Shown one piece after another: positions 1 to 11,137 of a DNA stretch of 64,000 nucleotides. The DNA is from Rhynchopus sp. YZ270_cl-10. Its lineage: Eukaryota > Euglenozoa > Diplonemea > Diplonemida > Diplonemidae. The stretch's first letter is position 1. The number at the start of each line of letters is the position of its first letter. Under the pieces are notes generated by a model that was given only the letters and a program-made list of their open reading frames with translations, did no database searches and was not told where the DNA came from. The stretch covers positions 744,001-808,000 of the forward strand of contig OZ037883.1 of the NCBI GenBank assembly GCA_964035575.1, written 5' to 3'. The position numbers were made by a program, and so were the translations under genes.

Positions 1-505
1 AAAAAAAAAAAGAAAATAAAAGAAAGATAAGAAGAGTGAATAGATGAAAGCCCCTTTGGACACGCACATCTTTCGAGTAGGGGTGGGTGGGAGGTTGGAT
101 TGGGGAGGGTGTTGTTTTTTTTTTCTTCTCTCTCTGCAGAATGGACGGCGAATCCAATAATCGCCCCTCCTCTACGTTTGCTCACATCTCGCACCAAAAA
201 ATGACGTGATTAATGTTTTTTTTTATTTTTTCAAAAGCAAAATACCTCGTATCCCTCTTCTATTTATCTTCACATTCTTTGCTCTCAATATTGGGGGAAA
301 AAATTTTAATAGAACCTCACAACAGATTTTCCACGTCGATAAAAAGCTTTGGATCTAGAATAAAACGTTTCTCCCATTTAAGGGAAACTTGTGTCACTAT
401 ACTTTGTGGCAGATCCAAAAACCCAAAAAATAAAAAAAAAAATGCAACAAACAAGAGGGGCTTGCACCGTGCAATTCGACACCGGGAAAAAAAAAAAAAC
501 GTTTC

Positions 506-536
506 TTAGATAAGCCTTCGTGCCTTAGCCACCTAA
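506..536 (+). repeat. family-A hairpin
   Basis: TTAG...CTAA outer stem, TAAGC...CTTA inner part, loop CTTCGTG. Weak member. Confidence 0.5.
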
Positions 537-1045
537 CAAACATACAAGATGAAAGGGCCTCACATTGGGTACCTACATCTGACAAAAGGGACTCCAAAAG
601 CTTAAGAGCAATGTATTCCCCAGTAGGTATCACTTTTCGCTTTTGTAAACAAGCGGTGGGTATGTGTGAGAATGGTATTTTGCCTTCCTGCTTGTCGACA
701 AAAAAAAAAAGGCGAGCAAAAAAAGAGAGAAAAGACATAAAAAACCGGCTTTCAGAAAAGAAATCCTAAAGGGGAAAATATGACAACGTAACTACGACGA
801 ACACAGTCAAATAAAAAGAGGATTTATTTGGAAAAAAAAAACAGAAATTTAATTTCTGGTATTCTTTTTTAGGCACTAAAAATGTCACCAAAAAAACGCT
901 GGAAAAAAAGAAAGGGGGGATACGCTGTAGCATATGGTGTATGCGCGGGTCTTCATGAGTAAAGAATACTACGACAACAGGAACAGGAAACTTGTAAGAT
1001 GGATGCATCATGTGCACACACATGCTTACAAATTTTCAAGTAAGG

Positions 1046-1086
1046 TTGATAAACATGCAGACACCTCATGGGATGCAAGCGTGTGT
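1046..1086 (+). repeat. family-E hairpin
   Basis: Starts GTTGATAAACATGCAGACAC and has the family spacing of GCAGAC and CCTC; weak pairing. Confidence 0.45.
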
Positions 1087-1202
1087 TCAAAAAAAAAAAA
1101 AGAAAAGTATTTCAACATATGCAATCAATAAAATAGCATGGTATAGGGATCAACAAAAATGTTCCCAACTTTCTTTTTTTATGTAAGAAAAGAAAAGTTT
1201 GG

Positions 1203-1232
1203 TAAGATGAACCCAAGCCTCGCGTGCTTAGT
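1203..1232 (+). repeat. family-A hairpin
   Basis: TAAGATGAACCCAAGC with loop CTCGCGT and GCTTAG; outer stem lost. Confidence 0.6.
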
Positions 1233-1470
1233 CTGATTAGATTATTCTTTGGTTTATTCATCTTAGTTATTAGCCACCTTAAAAAATGGCGTGCAGTTTT
1301 GTCCGCAAAGATGGAGGATAATCTTTTTTTTTTGCTGTGTATAGTGTGAGCTGACGTCATATTGGTGACGTTTGGTGTGTTCCGGGGTATCGAAAAATAC
1401 AAATTTTCATTTCAATTCACAACTCTTCACAACTATTCACAACTCTTCACAAATTTTCACAAAAACGTGT

Positions 1471-1638
1471 ATGTGAAGAGTTGTGAAGAGTTGTGAAAAG
1501 TTGTGAAGAGTTGTGAAGAGTTGTGAAGAGTTGTGAAGAGTTGTGAAGAGTTGTGAAGAGTTGTGAAGAGTTGTGAAGAGTTGTGAAGAGTTGTGAAGAG
1601 TTGTGAAGAGTTGTGAAGAGTTGTGAAGAGTTGTGAAG
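1471..1638. repeat. TTGTGAAGAG decamer array
   Basis: About 17 tandem copies of TTGTGAAGAG, nearly perfect. Just upstream (1418-1460) the same motif occurs in opposite orientation (CTCTTCACAA), so the region can fold into a hairpin. Related degenerate copies form the right subterminal part of the element (4232-4430). Confidence 0.95.
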
Positions 1639-1874
1639 TTGGCGAAGTCTGGGTGGTGCCTGGGCACCCAGGTACCCAGGTAGGTACAGGACACCTTTTG
1701 GAGGACGTTGGTTGGCAACACAGGAGGTTCTATGTGCAAAAAGTGCCTAAAATGGTGCGGCTGACGGGACGATTTGGACCCTTTTGGGCCATTCTTGGGC
1801 CATGTGTTTTTAGGTGTGTTTTTTTTTTCAACTTTTTGACTTGGATTGCATTTTTGGGATCCCCGTGCAGTGGT

Positions 1875-2561
1875 CATACTTGGACCGCCCGAAAAAAATT
1901 TCGGGCGAATTCGGGCGGATTTTTCGGGCGCGGGTCCCGAGCGCCCGAAATGTGCCCGAAATATATTTCGGGCGTTTTAAAGGGAATTTATACGTAATTC
2001 GGGCGAATTCGGGCGCACAATCGGTGCACTGGAGTATCTTATGTGTGCTGGGAAGCATGCCACCAGTGTAAAAATTTTACGCTTTATTTGAAAGATTGGC
2101 ACAAAATTTGTTCAAAGAAAAAAAAATTGAGCAAAAAGTCCGAAACACCCCGAGAATGGGTCAGAACCACCCTGTGACCCGACAATTCACAAAAATTCAC
2201 CTTGAAATACGAAAAAATGGTGAAACCCCGGTTCATAGTGTGTTTTGGGTGGGAATAAGCACATGATAGTCAGAAAACCCGTGTTTGGTGGTGATTCCCA
2301 AAGTGCACTCAGGTGTACAAAAGTTTTCGATTCTTGCTTATTTTGACAGATTTGACATCAAATATTTCCAAATATAAAAAGTTTTTTGCAAAAATGAATA
2401 GAAACCTACCTAGTCGGTTTTCACTAAGGAAAAAGCGCCCGAATCCGCCCGAAATCTGCATTTCGGGCGTTTTCGGGCAAATTCGGGCGCACAAAATCGC
2501 CCGAAATCCGCCCCTAATCCGCCCGAAATGCCCGAAATATATTTCGGGCGGTCCAAGTATG
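1875..2561. mobile_element. 687-bp TIR element rich in TTCGGGCG
   Basis: Inverted termini CATACTTGGACCGCCCGAAA occur at 1875-1894 and 2542-2561, flanked by AGTGGT on both sides (1869-1874, 2562-2567), a likely 6-bp target duplication. Subterminal blocks contain many direct and inverted TTCGGGCG/CGCCCGAA units. It is nested within the 1373-4460 element and is therefore younger. No coding capacity. Confidence 0.72.
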
Positions 2562-3003
2562 AGTGGTGGGGCCGACGTTGAAAATTGGACAATTTTATGA
2601 CCTCTTAAATTTCGGAAAATATGAGCCCGGTCACTAATAGGCGGCCCATTTCGGTCAAAAATTGTCCCCAAAATCCGGAGTGTATTATTGACCTTTGTGG
2701 GCGACGAGACTGTCCTGTGTGAGGTTAACCTACAGGTTAATTCCATTATGGCGGTGGTTGTTTTGCATCTCTCACACATTATGGATCGACGCACTGGTGA
2801 GTCCTTGGCGGTTACTTCGTCTCCTTTCGTCTTATCCGCCTTTTTGGTGGGGATTATTAACACCGTTTTTAGAAATTTTGTGCGAGTTAGGAAAAAATAT
2901 GAGAGTACCACAGATACTCCAAAGTTAAAAATTCTTGCTTTAATGGAATTTTTGGGCCTCAAACTCGGACATCGGAAATCCATAGGGTCCCCCCTATGGT
3001 TTT

Positions 3004-3360
3004 TACACAGTACACAGTACACAGTACACAGTACACAGTACACAGTACACAGTACACAGTACACAGTACACAGTACACAGTACACAGTACACAGTACACA
3101 GTACACAGTACACAGTACACAGTACACAGTACACAGTACACAGTACACAGTACACAGTACACAGTACACAGTACACAGTACACAGTACACAGTACACAGT
3201 ACACAGTACACAGTACACAGTACACAGTACACAGTACACAGTACACAGTACACAGTACACAGTACACAGTACACAGTACACAGTACACAGTACACAGTAC
3301 ACAGTACACAGTACACAGTACACAGTACACAGTACACAGTACACAGTACACAGTACACAG
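3004..3360. repeat. TACACAG heptamer array (51 copies)
   Basis: 51 perfect tandem copies of TACACAG. Read in any frame the heptamer has no stop codon, so it creates long false open frames on both strands. Confidence 0.98.
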
Positions 3361-3750
3361 TACAGTACAGTACAGTACAGTACAGTACAGTACAGTACAG
3401 TACAGTACAGTACAGTACAGTACAGTACAGTACAGTACAGTACAGTACAGTACAGTACAGTACAGTACAGTACAGTACAGTACAGTACAGTACAGTACAG
3501 TACAGTACAGTACAGTACAGTACAGTACAGTACAGTACAGTACAGTACAGTACAGTACAGTACAGTACAGTACAGTACAGTACAGTACAGTACAGTACAG
3601 TACAGTACAGTACAGTACAGTACAGTACAGTACAGTACAGTACAGTACAGTACAGTACAGTACAGTACAGTACAGTACAGTACAGTACAGTACAGTACAG
3701 TACAGTACAGTACAGTACAGTACAGTACAGTACAGTACAGTACAGTACAG
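3361..3750. repeat. TACAG pentamer array (78 copies)
   Basis: 78 perfect tandem copies of TACAG that continue directly from the heptamer array with no spacer. The pentamer equals the heptamer minus one CA. Confidence 0.98.
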
Positions 3751-3929
3751 TACTACACTACATATGGCCCCGACGTGTACGTGTGTGTACTTGTGCTGAA
3801 AGTGTGCTGAAATTGTGCCTAATATAGGCACAGTTCAGGTGAGTATGGTGCTAGTTGCGCCCAGCTGTGTTTTGAGTAAAACGGTACAAAAAACAGGGAA
3901 ACAAGTGGTAGTGCCACTGGTACAAAACT

Positions 3930-4025
3930 TTTCTAGCGAAGCCACGGTACGCAACATTTCGGGTAGAGCTGTGGGCTACCGCTAGTAATTTTTAGCTGCG
4001 TCGCAGGCGCACGGTACGCTACTTT
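3930..4025 (-). repeat. GTACCGTG repeat (family G), inverted copy
   Basis: Carries the paired motifs AGCGTACCGTGCGCCTGCG and TGTTGCGTACCGTGGCTTCG in opposite orientation to the copies at 6700-6945 and 42113-42231. Confidence 0.65.
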
Positions 4026-4465
4026 CTTGAGAGTTGTGAACATGTTGAAAAAAAAAAAGGCAACAAACGAACACGCCGCGGACTTCCGTCGTCCTCCTCC
4101 GCACAGGGGGTGGGGTGGTACGGCCAGCTTGACTCACAGACCCACGCTAGCTAGCCCTCTGCACAGCACACTTTACCTGACCAGTCCTGCAAAAACCCTG
4201 GAAAAAAACACCCCCCTTTTTTTCCCTCCAATTCACAACTCTTCACAACTGTTCACAACTCTTCACAAATCTTCACAACATCTGTGTTTTTTTCATCCAA
4301 ATTTTCATTTCAATTCACAACTCTTCACAACTATTCACAACTCTTCACAATTCTTCACAAAAAAATGGCCAAAAATTATGTTGTGAAAACTTGTGAAAAC
4401 TTGTGAAGATTGGTGAAGATTGGTGAAAATTTGTATTTTCCGATACCCCGGAACACACCAACGTT

Positions 4466-4764
4466 GGATAATATAAAAAAGTTTGTCCCCCATCGCGCAG
4501 CCCATCTTTTTTTTTTTGCAAAAACAGAAAAATGTGTTCTAAAAAAATTCATCAAGAGCAGTATCACAAATGGAAAAATTCCCCGCCCCTTCGTTTCCTT
4601 GACGTTCACCTACCCCCTTTTTTTTGCCTCGCAGAAACATGGTTGTAAAAAATTGTGAAAAATTGTGAAAAATTGCGAAACGTTTTTTTTTTCTTTTCCT
4701 TCCAACCATGCTTTTTTCTAAATCACGATCGCGATCGGGATTTTGGAAAAAAAAAAAAAAAAAA
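4466..4764. other. gene-free stretch
   Basis: Homopolymer-rich, with a short GCGATCGCGATC palindrome near 4725. No gene or RNA seen. Confidence 0.6.
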
Positions 4765-4948
4765 ATAACTATTTATTCACCTCCTTTTAGCGGGGTTTTA
4801 TTTTGCGATAACTTCACGCATTTTTTTCCCAGGCGAGGGCTACTTAATTTGCCGAGCGAAGCGAGGCAAATTGAGTGCACGAGCCTGGGAAAAAAATAAG
4901 TGAAGTATCGCAAAATAATCCGCTAAAAGGAGGTGAATACGTAATTTT
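4765..4948 (+). repeat. palindromic module P, copy 1
   Basis: A near-perfect palindrome of about 180 nt. Arms start TATTCACCTCCTTTTAGCGG and continue through TTTGCGATA, TTCACG, a T7 run and CCCAGGC. The centre carries GCCGAGCGAAGCGAGGC. Confidence 0.85.
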
Positions 4949-5938
4949 ATTCCCCTGGGAAATAAAGTATACGAAGGATTTGGCACTTTTAGCGGGATTC
5001 TTTTTAATGATAATTTCACGCAGTTTTTTTATCGCAAATTAAAAACCCGCTCATTGAACTTTATTTCACTGCAATTCCTTCAGAGCGGGATTTTATTTTT
5101 GTTTTTTTCACGCTAAAACAGGGGTTTTATTTGGCGATAACTTCACGCTAAATTTTGGTACATCCTGCACCACCACCCGCCTAAAAATTGAAAATTTCGA
5201 ATTTTTTTTGCCCTTTTCCCATTTTTTTTCTGACACATGCAACATGCCGAAGGATGTAAGACGCAAACGGTCCTCCGACAGGAGATGGACAAGCACTACA
5301 GTGGTTTTGCTGAAGGACTAGCATTGTCGACACCGTACGTCCGTGAATGGGACCGCTTTTTAAGGAATTCATTGGCAAGACTGATGGTAAGCCCACGGAA
5401 GCCGACTTCGTTTCGTACATAGTGTATCTCCGTGACGATCTCACTATCAAGACGAAGGACACACCACCCCCTTTACTTTATTGTGAGGAAGGTGGTGGCT
5501 GGCATGATATTCTGTGATGGGCGGGGATCTTCTGAATGTGTCTCGCTCTTGCACGACAGCCATTTCCCGACCTCCCGCTAGCACCCGAGGGGACACTGAG
5601 GTGGCGAGAGGTCGGGATGTAGCTTTGTGTACCGTTGAGGCAGCTTTCCAAACCCGACCACACGCTACGCTACGCGCTATGCGTACACGTGGTGTGGGCT
5701 TTTTAGGCTACATACTGTACGCGCTACACGCAAAATGCCGTTGTTGTGTGTGTAAAAACGTGGGTTGCGTGGTACTGCATGGGGTCACACGTGCACCACC
5801 CTGTGGCTCACACATGGTTCTGCCACCCCGAAAATGCGTATCCCACCCCACATACCAGGGTATGGGCCCAGTTCACCAGTTTTTTGCAGGTTCCCAGCGA
5901 GCAAAAGCTAGCGGGGGGGTAATGAGAGCTACCTGGAG

Positions 5939-6293
5939 GGACACATACTCGTTAGTTATTGCACAATAAATGAGTCCCGCTAAAAGTGCCAAATCCTTTC
6001 GTATACTTTATTTCCCGTGAAATAAAATTACGTATTCACCTCCTTTTAGCGGATTATTTTGCGATACTTCACTTATTTTTTTCCCAGGCTCGTGCACTCA
6101 ATTTGCCTCGCTTCGCTCGGCAAATTAAGTAGCCCTCGCCTGGGAAAAAAATGCGTGAAGTTATCGCAAAATAAAACCCCGCTAAAAGGAGGTGAATAAA
6201 TAGTTATTATTTCACGGGAAATAAAGTATACGAAAGGATTTGGCACTTTTAGCGGGACTTATTTATTGTGCAATAACTAACGAGTATGTGTCC
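5939..6293. repeat. 355-nt palindrome containing flipped module P
   Basis: Arms of 85 nt begin GGACACATACTCGTTAGTTA and contain TTTGGCAC-type motifs. The middle is module P in the opposite orientation to its copy at 4765. The whole segment could form a cruciform. Confidence 0.8.
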
Positions 6294-6366
6294 TCACAGG
6301 AAGCTCTCAGGGAAAAAAAAAAAAAAAGAGCGTGAAAAAAAAAAAAAAAAGCTCTCATTACCCTCC

Positions 6367-6425
6367 CGCCAGCGCTACCGGGTCCCGCGGACCCCTAGAT
6401 AGGCCCGCTGAGGGGCTGGCGGGAT
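6367..6425. repeat. GC-rich hairpin in composite repeat
   Basis: CCCGCCAGC pairs with GCTGGCGGG; inside, GGTCC-GCG-GGACC forms a second stem. It recurs in copy 2 at about 28020-28081. Confidence 0.75.
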
Positions 6426-7105
6426 TGAGGAGGCTGGAGGGAGGCTAAAAAAGGCTGGACGGTCCCTCCAGCCCTACTACCTACATGTACCAAAATTTAG
6501 CGTGAAATTATCATTAAATAAAATCCCGCTAAAAGTGCCAAATCCTTCGTATACTTTATTTCCCAGGGGAATAAAAAAAAAAAAAAAAAACCTGCAGTTG
6601 TGCAAATTAGTACATGTGGGTTTGGTATTTTTTCAGAAGTGGTGCCACCACGTTCCGCAAGGAGCCCGATCTGTCAAAATAAGCACTTTTCAAAAAAAAA
6701 AAGTAGCGTACCGTGCGCCTGCGGCGCAGCTAAATTACGAGAGGTAGCCTACAGCTCTGTTGCGTACCGTGGCTTCGCCAGAATATTTCATTGTCAAAAT
6801 ATGGGAAGTAAAATTGATGGCAATACTTTATTGAGGCGCCGATTTCCCGCGGTGCGCATTTTCCTGATGAGTAATTACCAACGACAGTGCCATTTTTTCT
6901 GGCAACATTTTTATAAATGTTGCGTACCGTGGCTTCGCCAGGAACCTTTCGGTGACATGACCGCCGGTTCTTACTTACTATTAGTGTACTGAGGTTACTG
7001 ATCAGAAGGCTGACACCCACTACGACTTGTGGTTCACCCTCCCCACCCGCCCCTCGATTTTGTTCAGAGGGGAGAAAGCGCCTCACTTCGCCGCACTGGC
7101 AGGGA

Positions 7106-7134
7106 GTCGCGCGCGCGAAGCGCGCGCAGCGACC
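7106..7134. repeat. GC-alternating hairpin
   Basis: GTCGC followed by GCGCGCG-AAG-CGCGCGC and then GCGAC forms a stem with a 3-nt loop. A related hairpin lies at 42309-42330, also next to family-G motifs. Confidence 0.75.
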
Positions 7135-7537
7135 GCTTTTACGGGGCGAAAGCTCGGGACCCCAAATCACCCCCGTTTGGCCAAAAGGGGGATTGACTAG
7201 TGCCCTGCCCCTGCTGGAAAAATTGGAAAAATTGGAAATTTTTTGGGGGAAAAAAAGGCGCGAAAATGCTCAAAAAGCAGGTTTTTTTAGTTTTTTTTTT
7301 TTACGATCGGTCACCCCAAATTTTGGGGAAAAACCACCGATCGGGCGACAAACATGCTTCCAACCCCTCCTGGACGGTACCAGTTGTTGTTTTGTTATTT
7401 TTTTGGCGTTGCATCTTCCTTTTCCGTTAGTAGAATACCGACGGAGGGGGGGAAGTGCAACGTGCAAAACATCTACAAAACACTTCTACGGCCGTAGACA
7501 CTAGCCAAATATCAGGGTATCAAAAAAAGGGGGCTTG

Positions 7538-7573
7538 AAGATCAAAACCTAAGTCTCATGCTTGGTCACCTCA
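7538..7573 (+). repeat. family-A-like hairpin
   Basis: CCTAAG, loop with CTCATG, CTTGG and TCACCTC: diverged member. Confidence 0.5.
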
Positions 7574-7860
7574 GAAAAATGGAGTGATAAGAAGTTGGGA
7601 ATCGGGGGGTTTGAAAGTTTGTTTGTTTTTGTTTTGGGAATCGGGGGGGATGATAGTCCTCTTATAAATTGCATTCTGCTCATGGTGTTTAAATTTAGCC
7701 TTTAAATTTGCACGTCTCTGCTACTTTTTTTACCGGGTTTATGGAAAAGCGCAAACCCTATTGACGAAAAAGGCTGCAACTCATAAACAAACCCGTAGGG
7801 GGAAGGGGGGGTGGGGGCGTGTTTGTTTGTTTGTTTGTTTTTTTTTTTTGTGTTTTTTGG

Positions 7861-7899
7861 ATCACAATAATGTAGACATCCGAGAATGAGTTCCACTAT
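7861..7899 (+). repeat. family-B hairpin
   Basis: AATGTAGACATCCGAGAATG then GTTCCACTA: diverged member. Confidence 0.5.
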
Positions 7900-8037
7900 A
7901 CTTTATTTTCTTTTCTGCTCTGTTCGTGAATGGCATCGCTATGTTGACTTCCTGAAAGATGAATCTGTCTCACACGTACCTTCAATAAAGTGAATTTGAA
8001 AGGTGTAACAAAACAAAATAAAAGAGAGAAAAGTTTA

Positions 8038-8074
8038 TAAGATGACCCCAAGCCTCTCGTGCTTAGTGCACCTT
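8038..8074 (+). repeat. family-A hairpin
   Basis: TAAGATGACC, CAAGC, loop CTCTCGT, GCTTA, then CACCTTA. Confidence 0.75.
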
Positions 8075-8393
8075 AATGACATAAAAACACCGACGACATC
8101 ACTAAATAAAGTCATCCTAAAATGAAGAAACCCGAGAACTTGAAATATAAAAATGCTATGTGCGAGAAATGGGAGCACACACTTTATCCCCCTCATCCCC
8201 CCCTTTTTTTGGCTGTTGTTATCTTATTAAACGAGTAGGGGAAGAGCAAAGTTAACGGTGCAAAAACTTCTCTGCAGAAGTCTAACACCAAAGGGGACTT
8301 CACTGGACCATTGAACCATGTTGTACGATAGAAGAATAAACACTCTTCATCCACAGATTTAAAAAAAAAAACAAAAAAACAAAAAAAAACTTG

Positions 8394-8428
8394 AAAGATG
8401 AATGTGCCTCTTGTGAACATATATCTTT
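8394..8428 (+). repeat. family-D hairpin
   Basis: AAAGAT pairs with ATCTTT and ATGT with ACAT around an internal loop; apical loop contains CCTCTTGTG. Confidence 0.75.
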
Positions 8429-10200
8429 TTTTGAAAAAGGATGTCTTGAGATGAAGCTTCCAATGCACATCTCACAAAAACTGGATCATTTCTTAAAAAG
8501 TAAAAAGAGGGTAGGTGGACCGGGCTCCGTGCGCGAACAAGACGCAAGCGGACACTGTGTTTTTTTTTTTTTTTTGTTGTTGTTTCTTAATTTATTTTTG
8601 TGTCACAATAGCAACCGAGTTTCCGGAAGGCAACAGCAAACTGACAAATATTTGTTAACACTTTTTTTTGAGGGGGAATAAAAAGAAAACACGGCAAATA
8701 AAACGCGGAACTTTATTGGCTCAGCCAAGAGCAAGTATCTCCATTTTATCAACAAAAAAAGAGTGAGGAATATTTGAATAATAAGGGAAGTGTGAAGCTG
8801 TGAAGAGGGGAAGGGGAAGGGGGGGCTACACACGAGGGGAAAAAAACAGCTTTTTTTTTGTGTACAATGTCACCCAATCTCAGAAGTACAGTAAAATTAT
8901 TGCGACCGCAGAAGAGACCGATGTTACACCGTATCCTTGAAATAAAATCGAGATATTCTCAGAACAATATCGGGGGGTTTAAGGTCTCAGACCTGGTGGG
9001 GGGTTTTGCTCAAAATCGTGAATTTCCGGAGCGATGCGCAAAAAAGAACAAAAAAAAAAATGCGGGTTTGGACAATTTTTTTAAGCGGAGTTTAAGCCAC
9101 CTAAAACTGAGTTCAAAATCAGGCTTTATACAGTACTTCTGAGAAGGGGCTATGTATTTAAATGGTGAGAGAGAGAGAGAGAAAAAGTTGAAGCCCGTAG
9201 ACAACTGAAAGAATAATGGTTTCTGACGATAATGATAAAAACCTGGCTGTCTTTCTTCGAGCATAACACAGTGGAGGAACCTACGTTCAGAACCAAAAAG
9301 AACTAACCGTATAATCGTGTGGCGAGTTGGGGGATATTTGACATGGTGTGGTGTGCAAAACTGACTATCAAAAAGCCATTTCAAAAAAAAAAAAAAAAAA
9401 TCCATTTTATTTCGTTTCCGTTCCGCAAGAAAATGCGAACGCATAACAATTTTTTTTTCCTTCTTTTCAGCCTTCATCCAACAAATTATTAAAAATAAAT
9501 GAATGGATCTTGAAGTATAAAACCCTGTTGTGGGCAGTGTACCTAAAGTAAATAAAGACAGAATAAAAAGCTTCCGATTGCCCGCAAAATATCCCTTTAT
9601 GTTTTTGGTTCTGTGTTCTGAAAAAAAAGAATGGAATAGGGAAGAGGGTACCCAATCCTTAGGGATAAAACAAAAAAAAAAAACAAAACAAAGGGGGGGA
9701 ATGGACAACATCAATGGATTCCCTGCAAACTAAAAGAAGAACAATAAGCTCAGCAAAAAAAGAGGGGAAAAAAGAAAAAAATAGTTTTGGCAGAGGGCAC
9801 CTTGATATTATTGTATCAGACAGGAGGGGATTTTTTTTTCTTCTTCTCCAGGTGGGAATTCTATTGTTCTGTAGGGCCATTCACCTAGGTCTTAACACCG
9901 ATGGCGATGATACCTATGTATTTTAAAGCATTTTTTTTTTAAAGCAGATAGGGTCGTCTTTAACTCAATAAAACAGCTGTTTTGATGTTACCTTTTCCGA
10001 GGTGCTATTTTTTGCTTTTTTTTTTTTTTTGACATGCAAAAAAAAAAAGGGGGGGAAGGTGTGTGTTATGTTACGGAACGGAAACATCTTTGTCTGCGTT
10101 ACAACCAAGGTAGATCGACAAAATACAAGGTACGGTACGCCATTTCAAGTTGGGAGAGGAGTTTCATAAAAAAAGGGGGCCATTTTATTTTCTTTTGGTA

Positions 10201-10232
10201 AAGATAATGCTAAGCCATTCGTGCTTAGTCAG
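10201..10232 (+). repeat. family-A hairpin
   Basis: GCTAAGC, loop CATTCGT, GCTTAG; inner stem intact. Confidence 0.65.
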
Positions 10233-10259
10233 GGGTTTTTTTTTAATAGAAGGTTGAAA

Positions 10260-10292
10260 GTGCTTACGTCTCCAGACACCGGACGCAGACAC
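10260..10292 (+). repeat. family-E hairpin
   Basis: GTG pairs with CAC, and CGTC (10267-10270) with GACG (10282-10285). The second pair covaries with the copy at 25390. Confidence 0.7.
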
Positions 10293-10420
10293 TGGGTTAA
10301 AACAGTAAACTAGATAAACGAATACTATGCCAACCTCTCTGGGTATTGAGCACATGAGGAAATGTAATGTGTGGACTATGAAAGGAAGCTTGTGTGTTTT
10401 TTTTTTTTTTTTGTTTTTTT

Positions 10421-10468
10421 TGAAAACTTGGTTGTATTAGTGTAGACACCCGAGGATGAACTCCACTA
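10421..10468 (+). repeat. family-B hairpin
   Basis: TGAAAACTTGGTTGTATTAG then TAGTG/CACTA stem with GAGGATGAACTC. Nearly identical to the copy at 51178. Confidence 0.8.
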
Positions 10469-10558
10469 TTTTTTTGTATTGCTATGACAGCTTTATGTCG
10501 ACGGTTTCAGTCAACTGCTCAAGGCTTCCTTTCAACAGGGGAGCGGGGGGGGTTTCGC

Positions 10559-10593
10559 AAGATGAACCTAAGCCTCTCGTACTTCGTCACCTT
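10559..10593 (+). repeat. family-A hairpin
   Basis: AAGATGAACC, TAAGC, loop CTCTCGT, ACTTC, GTCACCTT. Confidence 0.7.
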
Positions 10594-10959
10594 TAAAAAT
10601 AGCCCTCTTAGAAAAACGCGTTCGTGTATGTAAACACTGTAACTCCACAAAAAAAAAATATAGGTAAATTCACTTTAATCATTTCCCATCCAAGGGAAAA
10701 TTATTTTGAGAGAAAAAGAAGAGGGGGGCACAGGATGGGACAAGATGTACCCCCATAGTATGAAGAATGTTGTTGCTAACGATGCTATGTATTGATGCGG
10801 TCAATAGAAGTCTTTCGTACTGCATCACCACCCGAGCCTTGGGTATTCTAATAATGTTATTGTTCCATATTTCCCCACAAATTTATTTTTGAAATAACAT
10901 TATTTTTACTATGAGGGTATTTTTGATGAAAGTTTCTGCCCCACATAAAAGAAAAATTT

Positions 10960-10994
10960 AAAGATGAATGTGGCACACACGCACACACATCTTT
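10960..10994 (+). repeat. family-D hairpin
   Basis: AAAGATG pairs with CATCTTT; inner GTG/CAC pairs; the loop is ACACAC-rich. Confidence 0.7.
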
Positions 10995-11137
10995 AGCATA
11001 AAACAAAACAAAAGTAGAATTGAACGTGTCTTGTACTTTGTCTTTTATTTTGCTTTCTTGTAATGTGTGTAGCAGCCCTCCTAACGGCTGTACTCCACTT
11101 TTACTACATTTTTCTTTCTGGTTCTTTGAGTTTTTTG

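Larger units (their letters stand above)
1..1367. other. gene-free stretch
   Basis: AT-rich with long A and T runs. It holds family-A hairpins at 506-536 and 1203-1232 and a family-E hairpin at 1046-1086. No supported gene: short open frames are Lys/Phe-rich products of homopolymers. Confidence 0.7.
1373..4460. mobile_element. 3.1-kb TIR element full of satellites
   Basis: Terminal inverted repeats start TGGTGTGTTCCGGGGTATCG and run about 35 bp inward (1373-1408 and about 4425-4460, with one base missing from the left copy). The 5-bp sequence ACGTT flanks both ends (1368-1372, 4461-4465), as a target-site duplication. Inside are a decamer array, a nested 687-bp element, two pentamer/heptamer arrays and subterminal TTCACAA repeats. 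No transposase is visible, so it would be non-autonomous. The superfamily is unknown. Confidence 0.72.
4765..6590. mobile_element. composite palindromic repeat, copy 1
   Basis: A mosaic of inverted modules. A palindromic module P (4765-4948) recurs flipped at 6024-6208, where it is framed by 85-nt inverted arms (5939-6023 and 6209-6293). Short motifs TTTAGCGGGATT, TTCACGC and GCGATAA recur in both directions. The right end (6293-6580) is repeated almost without change at 27946-28240. Poly-A borders both ends. The interior (5000-5930) is unique; short open frames around 5237-5516 give non-random-looking peptides that I cannot identify. Confidence 0.68.
6591..8030. other. gene-free stretch with family-G repeats
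   Basis: Family-G motifs (GTACCGTGCGCCTGCGGCG at about 6707, TGTTGCGTACCGTGGCTTCG at about 6758 and 6918) are followed by a GC-rich hairpin (7106-7134) and a CGATCGGT/ACCGATCG hairpin near 7303-7342. A family-A-like hairpin is at 7538-7573 and a family-B one at 7861-7899. No gene seen. Confidence 0.6.

Noticed and set aside
1471-3750. CRISPR array
   Set aside because: Repeats are head-to-tail without spacers and the genome is eukaryotic.
2309-3831. Long open frames of several hundred codons on both strands across the microsatellites
   Set aside because: The heptamer and pentamer units contain no stop in any frame, so the open frames follow from the repeat and give only TQYTVHS- or VQYST-type peptides.
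9010-9714. 234-codon minus-strand frame
   Set aside because: Composed mostly of Phe, Lys and Leu from T and A runs, with no domain and no start context.
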